14,496 bases of DNA, taken from the NCBI GenBank assembly GCA_964565715.1, contig CAZMGG010000135.1, forward strand, positions 1 through 14,496. The letters run 5' to 3'. The stretch comes from CAZMGG01 sp964565715 (GTDB lineage: Bacteria; Planctomycetota; UBA1135; UBA2386). Each line of letters begins with the position of its first letter. Position 1 is the first letter of the stretch. Below, piece by piece: positions 13,755 through 14,496 of the stretch. The position numbers were made by a program, and so were the translations under genes. Under the pieces are notes generated by a model. That model did no database searches and was not told where the DNA came from. It saw only the letters and a list, made by a program, of their open reading frames with translations.

Positions 13755-14496
13755 ATGTCGCCGAAGCCCGCCGCCGCGCCGATCACCCGGGAGCTGATCG
13801 CGGCGCTGCCCAAGTCCGACCTGCACCTGCACCTGGACGGCAGCCTGCGCCTGGGCACCCTGATCGAACTGGCCCGCCAGCACGGCGTGGCGCTGCCGAG
13901 CGAGTCGCCGGACGGGCTGCTGCAGACGGTCTTCAAGCGGGCCTACCGCAACCTGCCCGAGTACCTGAAGGGCTTCGAGTTCACCGTCGCCTGCCTGCAG
14001 GACGCCGAATCGCTGGAACGGGCGGCCTACGAGCTGTGCCTCGACTGCCGGGCCGAGAACGTGCACTACATCGAGGTGCGCTTCGCGCCGCAGCTGCACG
14101 TGCGCGCTGCGTTCAGCGTGCGGGAAGTGCTGCAGGCGGTGTCGGCGGGGCTGCGGCGGGCGGAGCGCGAGATCAACGCGACGCCCGAGGTGAAGCGCGG
14201 CGCGCTGCCGCCGTTCCGCGCCGGCATCATCGTCTGCGCCCTGCGCTTCTTCCTGCCGGTGTTCTCGGCCTACTACCGGGCCTGCTTCGAGGCGATGCCG
14301 CACACGCCGGCGCGCTCGATCTACTCGCTGGCGTCCCTCGACCTGGCCCGGGCGGCGGTGCAGGCGGCGGAGGAGGACGGCCTGCCGGTGGTGGGCTTCG
14401 ACCTGGCGGGGCAGGAGCGCGGTTTCCCGGCCAAGGACCATCAGGCGGCCTACCAGCTGGTCCACGACCACTTCCTCGGCAAGACCGTGCACGCCG
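13755..14496 (+). CDS. add: Adenosine deaminase-family protein, N-terminal 247 residues, cut by right edge
   Basis: Adenosine deaminases hydrolyse adenosine to inosine with a zinc ion in purine salvage. KSDLHLHLDGSLRLGTL (20-36) is the first zinc motif, with His24, His26 and the substrate-contacting Asp28-Gly29. YELCLDCRAENVHYIEVRFAPQLH follows (about 94-117). GFDLAGQERGFP (214-225) is the family GxDLAGxE motif. The histidine and Asp motifs that complete the active site would lie beyond the edge. GxDLAGxE lies about 35 residues later than I expect for a typical family member. The extra length falls around FFLPVFSAYYRACFEAMPHTP (about 163-183), after GIIVCALRF. Substrate could therefore differ from plain adenosine. 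ATG 13755 is chosen; an earlier ATG at 13744 is out of frame. No Shine-Dalgarno sequence is seen. Confidence 0.88.
   Translation, partial: MSPKPAAAPITRELIAALPKSDLHLHLDGSLRLGTLIELARQHGVALPSESPDGLLQTVFKRAYRNLPEYLKGFEFTVACLQDAESLERAAYELCLDCRAENVHYIEVRFAPQLHVRAAFSVREVLQAVSAGLRRAEREINATPEVKRGALPPFRAGIIVCALRFFLPVFSAYYRACFEAMPHTPARSIYSLASLDLARAAVQAAEEDGLPVVGFDLAGQERGFPAKDHQAAYQLVHDHFLGKTVHA

Overview
This is a high-GC (roughly 70% by eye), gene-dense stretch of ordinary-looking bacterial chromosome. No gap between genes exceeds about 300 bases, and I see no rRNA, tRNA, insertion sequence or CRISPR array. Protein styles suggest a Planctomycetota-like organism or another deep-branching, high-GC Gram-negative lineage. 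The clues are a divergent PNPase, a bacterial SMUG1-type uracil-DNA glycosylase, a long DUF4388 protein, an orphan ECF sigma factor, a multiheme cytochrome with a C-terminal beta-rich part, and an adenosine deaminase with an insertion. This placement is inference from family resemblance. Myxococcota or Gemmatimonadota are not excluded.

Layout, left to right. (1) 1-1167 (-): N-terminal half of polynucleotide phosphorylase, cut by the window edge. (2) 1317-3538 (+): feoA-feoB, a ferrous iron uptake operon with a GTGA overlap. (3) 3588-4313 (+): SMUG1-like uracil-DNA glycosylase, converging on (4) 4323-4961 (-): an ECF sigma factor. Its upstream region is the only clearly AT-rich patch in the window. 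(5) 5119-7076 (-): a five-heme exported cytochrome c and an APH-type kinase, coupled by an ATGA overlap. Two tandem GC hairpins follow the kinase. (6) 7192-8601 (+): a DUF4388 protein, divergent from the cytochrome. (7) 8614-12064 (-): an oxyanion/phosphonate-type ABC importer with lipoprotein binding protein, ATPase and a permease made of two fused PhnE-like halves. A 60-codon ORF with a strong Shine-Dalgarno sequence overlaps the start of the binding protein gene. (8) 12334-13650 (-): a fusion of a WaaP/Kdo-kinase-like domain with a class I SAM methyltransferase. (9) 13755-end (+): an adenosine deaminase-family protein, cut by the right edge.

The clearest functional groups are the two import systems (Fe2+ through FeoAB; an anion such as phosphonate, phosphite or selenate through the PhnCDE-like set) and the coupled cytochrome-kinase pair. 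I did not find a clear multi-gene novel defence or mobile system. The most interesting items are the kinase-methyltransferase fusion, the cytochrome-kinase coupling, the small ORF ahead of the importer, and the AT-rich control region of the orphan sigma factor.
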